Source: Goleter apudmare HA4340-LM2 (GTDB taxonomy: Bacteria; Cyanobacteriota; Cyanobacteriia; Cyanobacteriales; Nostocaceae). From it: a DNA stretch of 32,864 nt. A program made the translations under genes and the position numbers. The notes beneath the pieces are model-generated. The model was not told where the DNA came from. It was given only the letters and a program-made list of their open reading frames with translations, and did no database searches. Every line of letters starts with the position of its first letter. Position 1 is the stretch's first letter. Positions 16,137-25,224 of the stretch are shown here, piece by piece. Location of the stretch: contig JAHHHF010000021.1 in NCBI GenBank assembly GCA_019359495.1, positions 1-32,864 on the forward strand. Reading direction: 5' to 3'.

Positions 16137-17822
16137 CTACTTTGTAGTACTAGGTTTGAGAGCCAATAACATTTCCACTTGACTGCTAGAAGTATCGGGG
16201 CTAGTGGCGGTAACACCCAAGCCACGAATAGAACTGATAACCGCGTTAGCTTCGGCTGGAATAGTGCTAGGTGGTGCAACACGATTGATTACAGCCATTG
16301 TTTTGTCCATATCTAGGTAGAAGTAGCCACCGTTGGGTTTTTGCAAGGAACCAGTCACAGCTGTAAAAGTTTCGCTATTTTCTAGAGATTGACCTTTGGA
16401 AGCGGTGAGAGATTCAGCTATGGGGCCGCCAACAGCGATAAAGAGGGTGTCTTGGTCTAGCCAACCATGAGCTAATAAGGCTCCTTGTTGGGGAATTTGC
16501 CATTCGGTGATTTCTTTACCGCCAAGATTTCTTTTAGCAACATTGACTGATTGCTGTTTCACCAGATTATCTAGCTTAATCAAAGTACTTTCCGCAGTTT
16601 TGCGATCGCTAGTATCAAATACAAAAGCGCCACCAACACCAACTCTTGCTAATATACCTTGATTCGATGGAATGGCTGCAACTGCAAATTCTTTATCCAT
16701 CCAGCCGATAATCTCTTTATCTAAATCTAGATCGACAGTTGATTTTAATTGTTGGCGGACTTGTGCGACTGCTTGGTTAAATTCTGGATAATCTTTTGAT
16801 TGCTCAACTAGCAGTGACCAGCTACGACTGATACCCTGTCCGCTAACGAGGGCTAAGGTATCTGTGGGAAATTGTCCTACTATCTTGGCGGGGGAAGTTT
16901 GATACTGGAATTTATTGAGTTGGGGATCTAAGTTAGCGATCGCTTTTAATCGTACTCCCGCATCGTCAACACCAACACCCATCACCATAGATTTTACTAG
17001 CTTGATCTGGTTGAGGGTTTGTGGCGGTAGCTGGGCGGCCTGGGGATTTGTGGCGATTAATTGCTGTACCATGCCTGCATAATCTGGTACATAGATTTGA
17101 GCTAAGGAGTTTTGAATATCTACACCTTTAGCGAGAATTGTGTTTGCACCTTCTTTACTGGCAAAGGAGGGCTGTCCTTTATAAGTATTAATTGCCTGTT
17201 CTACAGTTTGCCTTTCGGGAGCCAAGACTAATTGGCTATTGTTGAGGATAGCGCTATATGTCGGTTTGCCCTGAGAGCCAGTTTCGATAATTTTTTCGCC
17301 TTTGTAGTCAGATTCCTGGAATTTGACATCTTTTTGGCCCTTTAATTTGTTAGCAAAATTTAAAGCGCTAAGTTTGTCTTTAATGCCCACTACCACCAAA
17401 ACATTTGGTTCTGACCCTAACTTTGTCGGCTGATTAGGTTCACCAGATGGGGTATTCAACTGTGCTGGTTTGACTGGATTTGGTGGTAACACAGCAACCA
17501 TCACACTACCAACCCAAGGCTTGAGGTCTTTTTCGTAAGAAATGTTACTTTCCTTGAGAGTATCCTCATTAAATTTCTCCAAGCCCTGGGTGATTAACTT
17601 TTGTGCTTCTGGAGTCCCGAACTGCTTTAACTTCGCCCAAGCTTCAGGATCGGTGTTGATATAAGTAGCCATTAATGCGGTAGAAGGGACTACTTTAGCG
17701 CTACCTAAAGCTGAACTGTCTCCAGCAGGGCTTTTCAGGTACATATAAGCTACTACACTACCTGTCAAGACCGCAGCAGCACCAATAGTAGGAATTAAAA
17801 ATTTTGATTTACTTTCAGGCAT
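16137..17822 (-). CDS. DUF3352 domain protein, membrane anchored
   Basis: A 561-residue protein of the DUF3352 family known from cyanobacteria. Residues 6-29 (KFLIPTIGAAAVLTGSVVAY, then MYLK) are one hydrophobic anchor or uncleaved signal. The rest is exported or lumenal: VVPSTALMATYINTDPEAWA and KPWVGSVMVAVLPP near the start, FPTDTLALVSGQGISRSW in the middle, GWLDQDTLFIAVGGPIAESL and YFYLDMDKTMAVINRVAPP near the end. Function is unknown. ATG 17822 is chosen over the outer TTG 17846 because AAAGGA lies about 9 nt upstream. It converges on mscL. Confidence 0.88.
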   Translation of the reverse strand: MPESKSKFLIPTIGAAAVLTGSVVAYMYLKSPAGDSSALGSAKVVPSTALMATYINTDPEAWAKLKQFGTPEAQKLITQGLEKFNEDTLKESNISYEKDLKPWVGSVMVAVLPPNPVKPAQLNTPSGEPNQPTKLGSEPNVLVVVGIKDKLSALNFANKLKGQKDVKFQESDYKGEKIIETGSQGKPTYSAILNNSQLVLAPERQTVEQAINTYKGQPSFASKEGANTILAKGVDIQNSLAQIYVPDYAGMVQQLIATNPQAAQLPPQTLNQIKLVKSMVMGVGVDDAGVRLKAIANLDPQLNKFQYQTSPAKIVGQFPTDTLALVSGQGISRSWSLLVEQSKDYPEFNQAVAQVRQQLKSTVDLDLDKEIIGWMDKEFAVAAIPSNQGILARVGVGGAFVFDTSDRKTAESTLIKLDNLVKQQSVNVAKRNLGGKEITEWQIPQQGALLAHGWLDQDTLFIAVGGPIAESLTASKGQSLENSETFTAVTGSLQKPNGGYFYLDMDKTMAVINRVAPPSTIPAEANAVISSIRGLGVTATSPDTSSSQVEMLLALKPSTTK

Positions 17823-18461
17823 TGTTCTTATCCTTTGTTGCTTCAATTGTTACTGAGGTTAGTAAAAACGTCACTATAGACTTTTAGGATATATTACTAA
17901 TCTACCTAATCCATCGGTATTTACTGATACGATTAGTATTTCTACACACTATACTTTTAAAGGTGCTCCTAGAAGTACTTCAATAGGGCGAAGTGCGAAT
18001 CCGTAAATGGTGTGTTGTGAATCTCAAAAAAATTACCTGCACTATCACAGCCACCTACCCTAAGCTATGAAATACTGGAGAGTACTTCCAATGAACATCT
18101 ATCAAAGTAGAAAATACTCTTGATTAGATGACAAAAGAGTGGAAAATATTAGCTTACATCAGGGGAAGTAAAGGCGGGAAGGAAATGGGGAATGGGAAAA
18201 GAGGCGGAAGGTTAAGGTGCAGGGTGCAGAGGAAAGGCAATTTCCCCCTTGCATCCTACACCTTTGCTGAAAAAAGGGAATAGCAGAAGATATATTGACT
18301 GTGTTATTTCCCTTTCACTCTTGACCTTTTACTACCTCATGCAACCCCCAAGGGGAATCCTTCCAGAATGCTGAATTGAGTTGGGAAATATACCCAATGT
18401 CACTATTTTTATTCACTACACCTATTCAGACTTGTCAGGATTATAAGGGCAGTAAGCGTCA
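17823..18461. other. Intergenic region between divergent genes
   Basis: About 640 bp with no convincing gene. It contains Nostoc-type low-complexity runs (GGAAATGGGGAATGGG near 18182) and a TTGACT/TTGACC-rich stretch near 18296-18327 that might carry the promoter of the aminopeptidase gene. A small frame from 18376 overlaps the aminopeptidase start and is not supported. Confidence 0.5.
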
Positions 18462-21065
18462 ATGTCACAGTCTTATTTTGATACAGAGAATAACGGACAC
18501 AAACCTTTTGAGTTGCCAGGAGCAAAACCACATTACAACCCCGATCGCCCTGGACAGGTAGAACATATTTTTCTCGACCTCAACTTGGATATCCCTAACC
18601 AAAGATATGACGGGACTTGTATTATTCGCCTATTGCCTATCCGTAATGGCCTTGACCGATTGACTTTGGATGCTGTCAACTTGCAGATCAAGTCTGTAAA
18701 AGTGGATGAGGTAGCACAGAGATTTGATTACAATGGCGAACAGATTGACATCCAATTGTCTCAACCAACACAGATAGGTAAGCGGTTGTTGATTGCAATT
18801 ACCTACTCGGCAGAAAGACCCCAACGCGGTATCTATTTTATTCAACCAGATAAGCACTATCCCAATAAGCCCACCCAAGTCTGGACTCAGGGAGAAGATG
18901 AAGATTCTCGTTTTTGGTTTCCCTGCTTTGACTATCCAGGACAGTTGTCTACTTCGGAAATTCGTGTCAGTGTTCCCAAGCCCTTAGTAGCAATTTCTAA
19001 TGGTGAATTGATCTACACTGAAGAAGATGGCGATCGCAAAATCTACAATTGGTCACAGCAACAAGTCCACCCCACCTACTTAATGACTTTGGCTGTAGGT
19101 GATTTTGCGGAAATTCGGGATGAGTGGGAAGGTAAACCTGTCACTTACTATGTAGAAAAGGGACGAGAAGCAGACGCCAAACGCAGCATGGGCAAAACGC
19201 CGCGAATGCTGGAATTTTTGAGCGAAAAGTATGGTTATCCCTATCCTTTCCCGAAATATGCTCAAGTTTGTGTTGATGACTTCATCTTTGGTGGGATGGA
19301 AAACACTTCCACCACGCTGTTAACTGACCGTTGTTTGTTGGATGAACGCGCCAGCTTAGATAACCGCAACACCGAAAGTTTAGTTGTGCATGAACTAGCA
19401 CACCAATGGTTTGGCGATTTGCTAGTGATTAAACATTGGTCACATGCTTGGATTAAGGAAGGGATGGCTTCCTATTCTGAGGTGATGTGGACAGAACATG
19501 AATATGGAGCATCCGAAGCCGCATACTATCGGTTGCTAGAAGCCCAAAGTTATATTAGCGAAGATAGTAGCCGTTACCGCCGACCAATGGTAACTCATGT
19601 TTACCGGGAAGCCATTGAACTTTACGATCGCCACATTTACGAAAAAGGATCTTGTGTTTATCACATGATGCGGGCGGAATTGGGAGATGAATTGTTTTGG
19701 CCAGCCATCCAAACCTTTGTGCGGGATCATGCCCACAAAACTGTGGAAACAATAGACCTACTCAGGGCGATTGAAAAAGCGACTGGGCGTAATCTGGCAT
19801 TTTTGTTTGACCAGTATGTATACAGAGGCGGTCATCCTGATTTTAAAGTGGCTTACTCTTGGGATGGGGATGCTAATTTAGCCAAGGTCACAGTCACTCA
19901 AACCCAAGCTAAGGCAGGTAATAATTCTCATAACGATTTGTTTGACCTGAAAATTCCCATTGGGTTTGGCTATAGCCAACCACAAGCACCTGCGAAACTC
20001 ACGACTTTCACGGTGCGGGTACATGAACAGGAACAAAGCTTTTATTTCCCTCTCACAGAAAAGCCTCAATTTGTGAGTTTTGATGTGGGGAATAACTTCC
20101 TCAAAACTGTGGCTTTAGAGTACCCACTACCAGAACTCAAAGCACAGTTGGAATTTGACCCTGATCCCATTTCTCGCATCTATGCAGCAGCAGCTTTAGC
20201 AAAAAAAGGTGGTTTGGAAGCAACCAAAGCATTAGCTGCTGCACTTCTCCATGATGCTTTTTGGGGTGTGCGGGTGGAAGTAGCGAAGCAATTGGCAGAA
20301 ATCAAATTAGACCAAGCTTTTGATGCGTTACTACCGGGATTGCAAGACCAAAATGCTTTGGTGCGGCGGGCTGTGGTGGATGCACTGGCTAAAACCAAAA
20401 CCTCTGAAAGTTATAAAGCGGTGAAAGCGTTAGTACAAGATGGCGATCGCAGTTATTATGTAGAAGCCGCCGCAGCTCGTGCCTTGGGGACAATTGCCGC
20501 TACTAACCTAGAAGAAAAACCCAAGGAAGAAAAGGTGATCAAGCTGCTGAAATCTGTTTTAGAAGACAAAGCCGGGTGGAATGAGGTAGTCCGGAGTGGG
20601 GCGATCGCTGGTTTAGCTGAACTCAAAACCTCTGAAGCATCTCTAAATCTAGTATTAGAATACACCAAACTTGGTGTACCACAACCCTTGCGTCTAGCAG
20701 CAATTCGTGCATTGGGTAAAATTTCTGTTGGTCAAAGCCCAACAAATTTGGAACGGATTTTAGCCAGACTAGGAGAATTGGCGAAAGAGACTTTCTTTTT
20801 AACCCAAGTAGCAGTGTTGACAGCATTAGGTCAAATGGAGACACCCAAAGCGATTGGGATTTTGCGATCGCTTGCTGATCAAACAGCAGATGGACGTGTG
20901 CGTCGCTATGCTGATGAAGAAATCGCCCAGTTGCAAAAAAATATTGGTTCAGAAAGTGCTCTGCTTCAGTTGCGTGAGGAACTCGACCAACTCAAGCAAC
21001 AGAACCAGGAATTGAAAAGTCGCTTGGAAAACTTGGAGGCGAAATCTCAAAACACTGCTTCATAA
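18462..21065 (+). CDS. M1 family zinc aminopeptidase with HEAT repeats
   Basis: An 867-residue protein. Residues 30-230 are the N-terminal beta saddle. The catalytic domain has GGMEN (277-281), the exopeptidase motif, and HELAHQW (310-316) with the third zinc ligand Glu333 in WIKEGMASY: the full HEXXH-18-E gluzincin site. A likely catalytic Tyr lies in the HIYEKGSCVYHMM region. Residues about 565-825 are alpha-helical HEAT repeats (RIYAAAALAKKGGLEATKAL, FWGVRVEVAKQLAEIKLDQA, NALVRRAVVDALAKTKTSES), and the last 35 residues form a coiled coil (LREELDQLKQQNQELKSRLE). It removes N-terminal residues from peptides; no signal peptide is seen, so it is probably cytoplasmic. A terminator follows. Confidence 0.93.
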   Translation: MSQSYFDTENNGHKPFELPGAKPHYNPDRPGQVEHIFLDLNLDIPNQRYDGTCIIRLLPIRNGLDRLTLDAVNLQIKSVKVDEVAQRFDYNGEQIDIQLSQPTQIGKRLLIAITYSAERPQRGIYFIQPDKHYPNKPTQVWTQGEDEDSRFWFPCFDYPGQLSTSEIRVSVPKPLVAISNGELIYTEEDGDRKIYNWSQQQVHPTYLMTLAVGDFAEIRDEWEGKPVTYYVEKGREADAKRSMGKTPRMLEFLSEKYGYPYPFPKYAQVCVDDFIFGGMENTSTTLLTDRCLLDERASLDNRNTESLVVHELAHQWFGDLLVIKHWSHAWIKEGMASYSEVMWTEHEYGASEAAYYRLLEAQSYISEDSSRYRRPMVTHVYREAIELYDRHIYEKGSCVYHMMRAELGDELFWPAIQTFVRDHAHKTVETIDLLRAIEKATGRNLAFLFDQYVYRGGHPDFKVAYSWDGDANLAKVTVTQTQAKAGNNSHNDLFDLKIPIGFGYSQPQAPAKLTTFTVRVHEQEQSFYFPLTEKPQFVSFDVGNNFLKTVALEYPLPELKAQLEFDPDPISRIYAAAALAKKGGLEATKALAAALLHDAFWGVRVEVAKQLAEIKLDQAFDALLPGLQDQNALVRRAVVDALAKTKTSESYKAVKALVQDGDRSYYVEAAAARALGTIAATNLEEKPKEEKVIKLLKSVLEDKAGWNEVVRSGAIAGLAELKTSEASLNLVLEYTKLGVPQPLRLAAIRALGKISVGQSPTNLERILARLGELAKETFFLTQVAVLTALGQMETPKAIGILRSLADQTADGRVRRYADEEIAQLQKNIGSESALLQLREELDQLKQQNQELKSRLENLEAKSQNTAS

Positions 21066-21080
21066 GCTGGTAGAAGAGTC

Positions 21081-21109
21081 AAAAGCGGAGCGTCTCCGGC
21101 TCCGTTTTT
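21081..21109 (+). terminator. Rho-independent terminator after the M1 aminopeptidase gene
   Basis: CGGAGC (21086-21091) pairs with GCTCCG (21099-21104) around a 7-nt loop and runs into TTTTT (21105-21109). AAAAG upstream extends the stem with A-T pairs. It lies 20 nt after the stop codon. Confidence 0.8.
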
Positions 21110-21126
21110 GAAAGCCACTTTCCTCT

Positions 21127-21182
21127 CCTGAGGTCGCCGCTTCGCGTAGCTTGCTTCCCCGGAGGGAAGTAGCTCCCCTGGA
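21127..21182. repeat. Nostoc-type dispersed palindromic repeat
   Basis: A GC-rich patch with GCCGCTTCGCGTAGCTTGCT and TTCCCCGGAGGGAA, unlike the AT-rich surroundings. Such CGCGTAGC/GGAGGGAA patches are widely scattered in Nostoc-type genomes. A related patch lies at 22056-22094. Confidence 0.5.
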
Positions 21183-21307
21183 CAACCTACACGAAAAAAA
21201 TATGACACTTGCGTAAGTCCTAACTTGATCAAGCGTGAACTTTACCGGAATTAATCCGTCGATGATTGTTGTTACCTATAAGTAGCGAGTATTGAAGGAG
21301 TGGGACT

Positions 21308-22033
21308 CTGAAAGGCTTAGAATTCAAAGGCGTTGACAAACTAATTGCTCCCCTAGCCGCGCTTCTAGGCTTTGTCTGCTTGTTGCAGTGGTATATTCAT
21401 GGAAGCTTGCGATCGCCTTCTGATCCTATTTTTGGACGTCAACAGCCACCCTTAGTGATGCAAGGTGGCGATCCTTACATTCGTGCTTTAATGCGTACTA
21501 TCTCAGCCAGTGAAGCCAGTGGTAGCCGTCCCTATTCACTGCTGTATGGTGGTCAACAAATCAGTGACCTCAGTCGTCATCCAGAGATATGCGTCACTAT
21601 TGTGACTGGCCCCAATACAGGTAATTGTTCCACAGCTGCTGGTAGATATCAAATTATCAATACTACTTGGTATCAAATTGCCCCACGCTATCATCCCAAC
21701 CCTATGCAAATCATGTTTTGGGCTTCTTATAGTTTTGAAGCTGAGTATCAAGATAGGGTAGTTTACCGTTGGTTGAGTGATTCCCAAGTTTGGGGGGGAA
21801 CTGATATTGCTCAAAAGCTGCGTCAGGGTAAGTTAAATGATGTGTTGCGGCGGCTGTCTCCAACTTGGACAAGTCTGGGATATGGGATAGAAACTAATTC
21901 TGTTAGTAGTTCTTTGCCGAAGATTTATCAAAAAGTCTTACAAGAGGAATTAAAAGCAGCTAATCCACCATCAACAAATGTCACTACAACCCCGATTCCT
22001 AGACCTTTATCAACCTCTCCCCAAAAGAAATAA
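21308..22033 (+). CDS. GH104-like muramidase, membrane anchored, apparent CTG start
   Basis: A lysozyme of the lambda-endolysin (GH104) type: ALMRTISASEASGSRPYSLL, YGGQQISDLSRHPE, STAAGRYQIINTTWYQIAP, and SPTWTSLGYGI. The Glu of ISASEASG is the probable catalytic acid; STAAGRYQ is the family hallmark. It would cut peptidoglycan. The first usual start in frame is TTG 21380, inside a hydrophobic segment. The frame is open to 21296, and CTG at 21308 has GAAGGAG 7 nt upstream and yields a 241-residue protein with a neat N-terminal anchor (KLIAPLAALLGFVCLLQWYI). The nearby GTG at 21300 is out of frame and stops at once. A CTG start or a mutated ATG is inferred. The tail is Pro/Thr-rich. Confidence 0.82.
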   Translation: MKGLEFKGVDKLIAPLAALLGFVCLLQWYIHGSLRSPSDPIFGRQQPPLVMQGGDPYIRALMRTISASEASGSRPYSLLYGGQQISDLSRHPEICVTIVTGPNTGNCSTAAGRYQIINTTWYQIAPRYHPNPMQIMFWASYSFEAEYQDRVVYRWLSDSQVWGGTDIAQKLRQGKLNDVLRRLSPTWTSLGYGIETNSVSSSLPKIYQKVLQEELKAANPPSTNVTTTPIPRPLSTSPQKK

Positions 22034-22055
22034 TTAGCTAACAAATGGAGAAAGG

Positions 22056-22094
22056 CGAACAACCGTAACCTACGGGAAGGCTCCGCCTACGCCC
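22056..22094. repeat. Nostoc-type dispersed repeat before menH end
   Basis: CCTACGGGAAGGCTCCGCCT followed by ACGCCCCTACG. It lies between the muramidase and menH stop codons and resembles fragments at 2614-2632 (CCCTACGGTAAGGCTCC) and 21127-21182. Confidence 0.5.
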
Positions 22095-22907
22095 CTACGT
22101 ATTAAAAAAATATCTGACTTTTTGTACAAATTCCTGTGTATTTTCCAAGTGGATGTTATGTCCAGCTTTTTCAATGATTTTTAACTGGGCTAATTTACAT
22201 CTTTGTAAAATTGCTATATTGATATCTATAAATTTTTGGTCATATTCACCAGCTAGTAAAAGTACTGGTTGGGTATTTTCTTTAAGTTTTTCCCATAAAG
22301 GATGTTGAGAACCAGTACCCATCAAGCATAGTGATTTACCTAATTCGAGTGGATGGTTTTGTAACCGACTTTCTATCATGCGATCGTATTTTGAATAATT
22401 TTTAATCGCACCAAAAATCCTTTGGTTATACCAATTGGAAAGAAAAGCAGCAAAATCAATTTTATTAATAATTCTCTTTAACTTTCTCGCTATTTGAGCA
22501 TCCTGTTTAATGCGTTCTAATCGTTCTACTTCTGTTGATAAACCTGGAGAAGCTGACTCCAGGACAACTTTAGAAAAGCGTTCTGGAAAATGTAGGGTGA
22601 GGTATAAAGCTAATCTCCCACCCATCGAATAACCAATTAAAAAGCAATTAGCGATACTTAACTCATCTAATAAGTTGATTACAGCATGAGCAGTGTTTGA
22701 CATTGTATAGTATTCATCACCACCTAAAACTTGAGTTTTTCCATGTCCAGGAAGGTCGATTATTAGGTAAGAAAATTCATGAGAAAGTAATTTTATGGCT
22801 TCATCAAATTCATGAATGTTACCCATGAAGCCATGTAAAAAAAGGATGAGCGGTCGATTTTTATTCACTATTAAACAATAGTGAAATTGATAGTTTTTAT
22901 TGCTCAT
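22095..22907 (-). CDS. menH: MenH-like 2-succinyl-6-hydroxy-2,4-cyclohexadiene-1-carboxylate synthase
   Basis: A 270-residue alpha/beta hydrolase. The oxyanion segment LFLHGFMGNIHEFDE and LIIDLPGHGKTQ are followed by the nucleophile elbow GYSMGGRLALYLTLHFPERF (Ser in GYSMGG), the acid in LLAGEYDQKF, and the last His in KAGHNIHLEN. The SASPGL motif after strand 6 is typical of MenH. MenH removes pyruvate in menaquinone/phylloquinone synthesis; cyanobacteria use the product phylloquinone in photosystem I. No other men gene is in the window. It converges on the muramidase gene. Other alpha/beta hydrolases look alike, but the overall match to cyanobacterial MenH is good. Confidence 0.85.
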   Translation of the reverse strand: MSNKNYQFHYCLIVNKNRPLILFLHGFMGNIHEFDEAIKLLSHEFSYLIIDLPGHGKTQVLGGDEYYTMSNTAHAVINLLDELSIANCFLIGYSMGGRLALYLTLHFPERFSKVVLESASPGLSTEVERLERIKQDAQIARKLKRIINKIDFAAFLSNWYNQRIFGAIKNYSKYDRMIESRLQNHPLELGKSLCLMGTGSQHPLWEKLKENTQPVLLLAGEYDQKFIDINIAILQRCKLAQLKIIEKAGHNIHLENTQEFVQKVRYFFNT

Positions 22908-23111
22908 ACATACTCTTGTTATTTATCAAGATTTAACGTTAGTTATTAGCCCTTATAAGGTGGACAAACATTATCGAAAATTAATTCCTCTATTACCTCT
23001 TATCTGTGTGTCACAAAAACTTTCTGCAAATCGACACCACTTGCTCTACGCCTTTTGTGATTAAGTCAATTACTTATGAACCGCAGACAGGGTAGAAAAA
23101 ATATGAAAATG

Positions 23112-23501
23112 TTAAGGTAAAAACCGATCTAGAGCTGCTTTCAGTTGCTCAATTTCAACTTCAATATTGCCTTCTTTTGACGCTCTGGCAATACACTCAG
23201 TTAAATGTTCATCTAAAACTATTCGTGCTACCCGATCTAACGCACCCCGCACTGCGGCAATTTGTAATAAAACATCGGGACAAGGGCTACTTTGTTGTAC
23301 CATCGTCTTGATACCACGAATGTGTCCTTCTATGCGTGAGAGCCGATTCACAATTTTCCGTAACGACTCTTCACTATGAACATGGGGATGAGTCGAATCG
23401 ACCTGTTTATGAGTATGGTCTAGGTGTTCGTGATTGTGAGAGTGCTCTGTTGATTGGGATGTTGGCAAAGATTCTTGAGATGATTGGTTTGAGCCATTCA
23501 T
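23112..23501 (-). CDS. CsoR/FrmR family metal sensor, InrS-like
   Basis: A 129-residue repressor of the DUF156 family. The first 45 residues are His-rich (TEHSHNHEHLDHTHKQVDST, HPHVHSEE) and could chelate Ni, Cu or Zn. The core is the usual three-helix bundle: LRKIVNRLSRIEGHIRGIKT, MVQQSSPCPDVLLQIAAVRG, then LDEHLTECIARASKEG. Metal-site residues visible are the His in EGHIRG, the Cys in SSPCPDV, and the His and Cys in DEHLTEC, the set found in the nickel sensor InrS of Synechocystis. A metal exporter would be the expected target, but none is adjacent here; the nearest genes are menH and the HtrA protease. Copper sensing is an alternative. Confidence 0.88.
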   Translation of the reverse strand: MNGSNQSSQESLPTSQSTEHSHNHEHLDHTHKQVDSTHPHVHSEESLRKIVNRLSRIEGHIRGIKTMVQQSSPCPDVLLQIAAVRGALDRVARIVLDEHLTECIARASKEGNIEVEIEQLKAALDRFLP

Positions 23502-23823
23502 GGGTTGTTAAAGTTCTGCTATTACTAAGATCCTAGTCTAGAGGAGAGTGGAACATGGGTAATGAATAATAACAACTAAACCAAGTAATGGGTAAAACCC
23601 GAACCTCTCAGGGGTAAATGTCCATAATAGCCTTTGGGATGAACATTCAATTAATTTGATTATAGGTAACTCGTGCAATACCCAAATCAAACCTTGGGGA
23701 AAGTAGAGGAAACCAAAAACAGTGTAAACAAGCCGATATAGACGGATTTTAATCCGTGGTTTAGTAATAAGGTTAAATAGATTCGTCACGACTAAGCAAC
23801 AATCAGGCTGATAAATTTAGGTT
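23502..23823. other. Divergent regulatory region between the metal sensor and the HtrA gene
   Basis: 322 bp with no supported gene; an 83-codon reverse frame with GTG start at 23789 has no recognisable domain. A near-perfect palindrome ACGGATT-TT-AATCCGT (23742-23757) lies about 65 bp before the HtrA start. TCCTAGTCTAGAGGA near 23531-23545, 30 bp before the sensor gene, is a weak candidate operator. Confidence 0.45.
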
Positions 23824-23829
23824 GTGAGT

Positions 23830-25047
23830 ATGAAATTTTCCCAGCTACCGCGTTCTCTACGTCGATTAGGTTCTCATGTTTTAGCCATATTTGTAGGAGT
23901 TCTGCTCACTGTTAGCACTCTGCGGGTACTACCTTCCCAAGCAGAACCAGCACCAAATTCTGCAAGTGTTGACCAACCAGAATTAATTGCTCAACGACAA
24001 TCACCAGCCTCTGCTGCAATAGGTAGCAGTAGCTTTGTAACAGCATCTGTAAATCGTGTAGGTTCAGCAGTTGTGAGGATTGATACAGAGCGTACTATTA
24101 CGCGTCGTAACGATCCATTTTTTGAAGATCCCTTTTTCCGGCAGTTTTTTGGTGATGGTTTTCCCAGACAGTCACCTACTGAGCAACTACGCGGTCTTGG
24201 TTCTGGTTTCATTATTGACAAGAGTGGGTTGGTTCTGACTAATGCCCACGTAGTCGATCAAGCTGATAAGGTGACAGTTAGACTCAAAGATGGTCGCACC
24301 TTTGAAGGCAAAGTGCAAGGCATTGATGAAGTCACAGATTTGGCAGTAGTCAAGATTAATGCTGGTAGCGATTTGCCAATTGCACCCTTGGGTACTTCCG
24401 GTAATGTGCAGGTAGGAGACTGGGCGATCGCAGTTGGTAATCCTTTAGGGTTTGATAATACCGTTACCTTGGGTATTGTCAGCACTCTCAAGCGTTCTAG
24501 TGCTCAAGTTGGGATTACTGACAAACGCCTAGAGTTTATTCAAACTGACGCAGCGATCAACCCTGGTAACTCTGGTGGCCCTTTACTTAATGCTCAGGGT
24601 GAAGTAATTGGGATTAATACAGCGATTCGTGCTGATGCGATGGGGATTGGATTTGCTATTCCCATTGATAAAGCCAAAGCGATCGCTGCACAATTGCAAC
24701 GTACTGGTAAAGTTAGTCACCCTTACTTAGGAGTGCAGATGCTCAGTTTGACACCCCAGTTAGCCAAACAAAATAATACTGACCCCAACTCTCCTATCCA
24801 AATACCAGAAGTTAATGGTGTTTTGGTAGTACGCGTTGTACCCAATTCCCCAGCTGCATCTGCTGGTATCCGACGGGGAGATGTGATTGTGCAAGTCGAT
24901 GGACAAGCACTCACCACTGCTGAACAGTTACAAAACGCTGTGGAAAATAGTCGCCTTGGTCAGGTGTTGCAAGTAAAGGTGCAACGGGGTAATCAGACAC
25001 AGCAGCTTGCAGTCCGGACAGCTGAGTTGCAAAATGCTGTTAACTAA
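23830..25047 (+). CDS. HtrA/Deg family serine protease with PDZ domain (HhoA/HhoB-like)
   Basis: A protease of about 405 residues. The N-terminus has a signal peptide ([20 protein letters not shown], cleavage near SQA). The trypsin-like domain (about 75-285) shows the triad: His in [11 protein letters not shown], Asp in TDLAVVKIN, Ser in [11 protein letters not shown]. One PDZ domain follows ([40 protein letters not shown]). This is the cyanobacterial HhoA/HhoB/HtrA type that degrades damaged proteins in the periplasm, plasma membrane or lumen; which of the three cannot be settled by eye. ATG 23830 with AGG 8 nt upstream is preferred to GTG 23824. A 13-bp hairpin follows the stop. Confidence 0.93.
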   Translation: MKFSQLPRSLRRLGSHVLAIFVGVLLTVSTLRVLPSQAEPAPNSASVDQPELIAQRQSPASAAIGSSSFVTASVNRVGSAVVRIDTERTITRRNDPFFEDPFFRQFFGDGFPRQSPTEQLRGLGSGFIIDKSGLVLTNAHVVDQADKVTVRLKDGRTFEGKVQGIDEVTDLAVVKINAGSDLPIAPLGTSGNVQVGDWAIAVGNPLGFDNTVTLGIVSTLKRSSAQVGITDKRLEFIQTDAAINPGNSGGPLLNAQGEVIGINTAIRADAMGIGFAIPIDKAKAIAAQLQRTGKVSHPYLGVQMLSLTPQLAKQNNTDPNSPIQIPEVNGVLVVRVVPNSPAASAGIRRGDVIVQVDGQALTTAEQLQNAVENSRLGQVLQVKVQRGNQTQQLAVRTAELQNAVN

Positions 25048-25094
25048 GGTAAATTTGACGACTCATTTTGTGTGTTTAATTAGCTAAACAAAAT

Positions 25095-25135
25095 AACATT
25101 TCCCTGGCTTTGTGTAGTAAAACCAGGGAAATGTT
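25095..25135. terminator. Hairpin between the HtrA and TPR genes, probable terminator
   Basis: AACATTTCCCTGG (25095-25107) and CCAGGGAAATGTT (25123-25135) form a perfect 13-bp stem with a 15-nt loop, 47 bp after the HtrA stop. It lies between converging genes and may serve both. The T-tract is short (GTTTG). Confidence 0.6.
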
Positions 25136-25224
25136 TGTAGAATTCATTTCAAAAAAGCAGCTAACCGATGTCAGAAAAGAATACGAAGGTTATTTAGCTT
25201 TGAGTTAACCAAATTATTTGATTT

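Noticed and set aside
18376-18561. 61-codon frame overlapping the aminopeptidase start
   Set aside because: Out of frame with the aminopeptidase, no ribosome site and no domain; the ATG at 18462 is clearly right.
23538-23789. 83-codon reverse-strand frame between the metal sensor and the HtrA gene
   Set aside because: GTG start without ribosome site, hydrophobic but random-looking composition, spans the ACGGATT palindrome; better explained as regulatory DNA.
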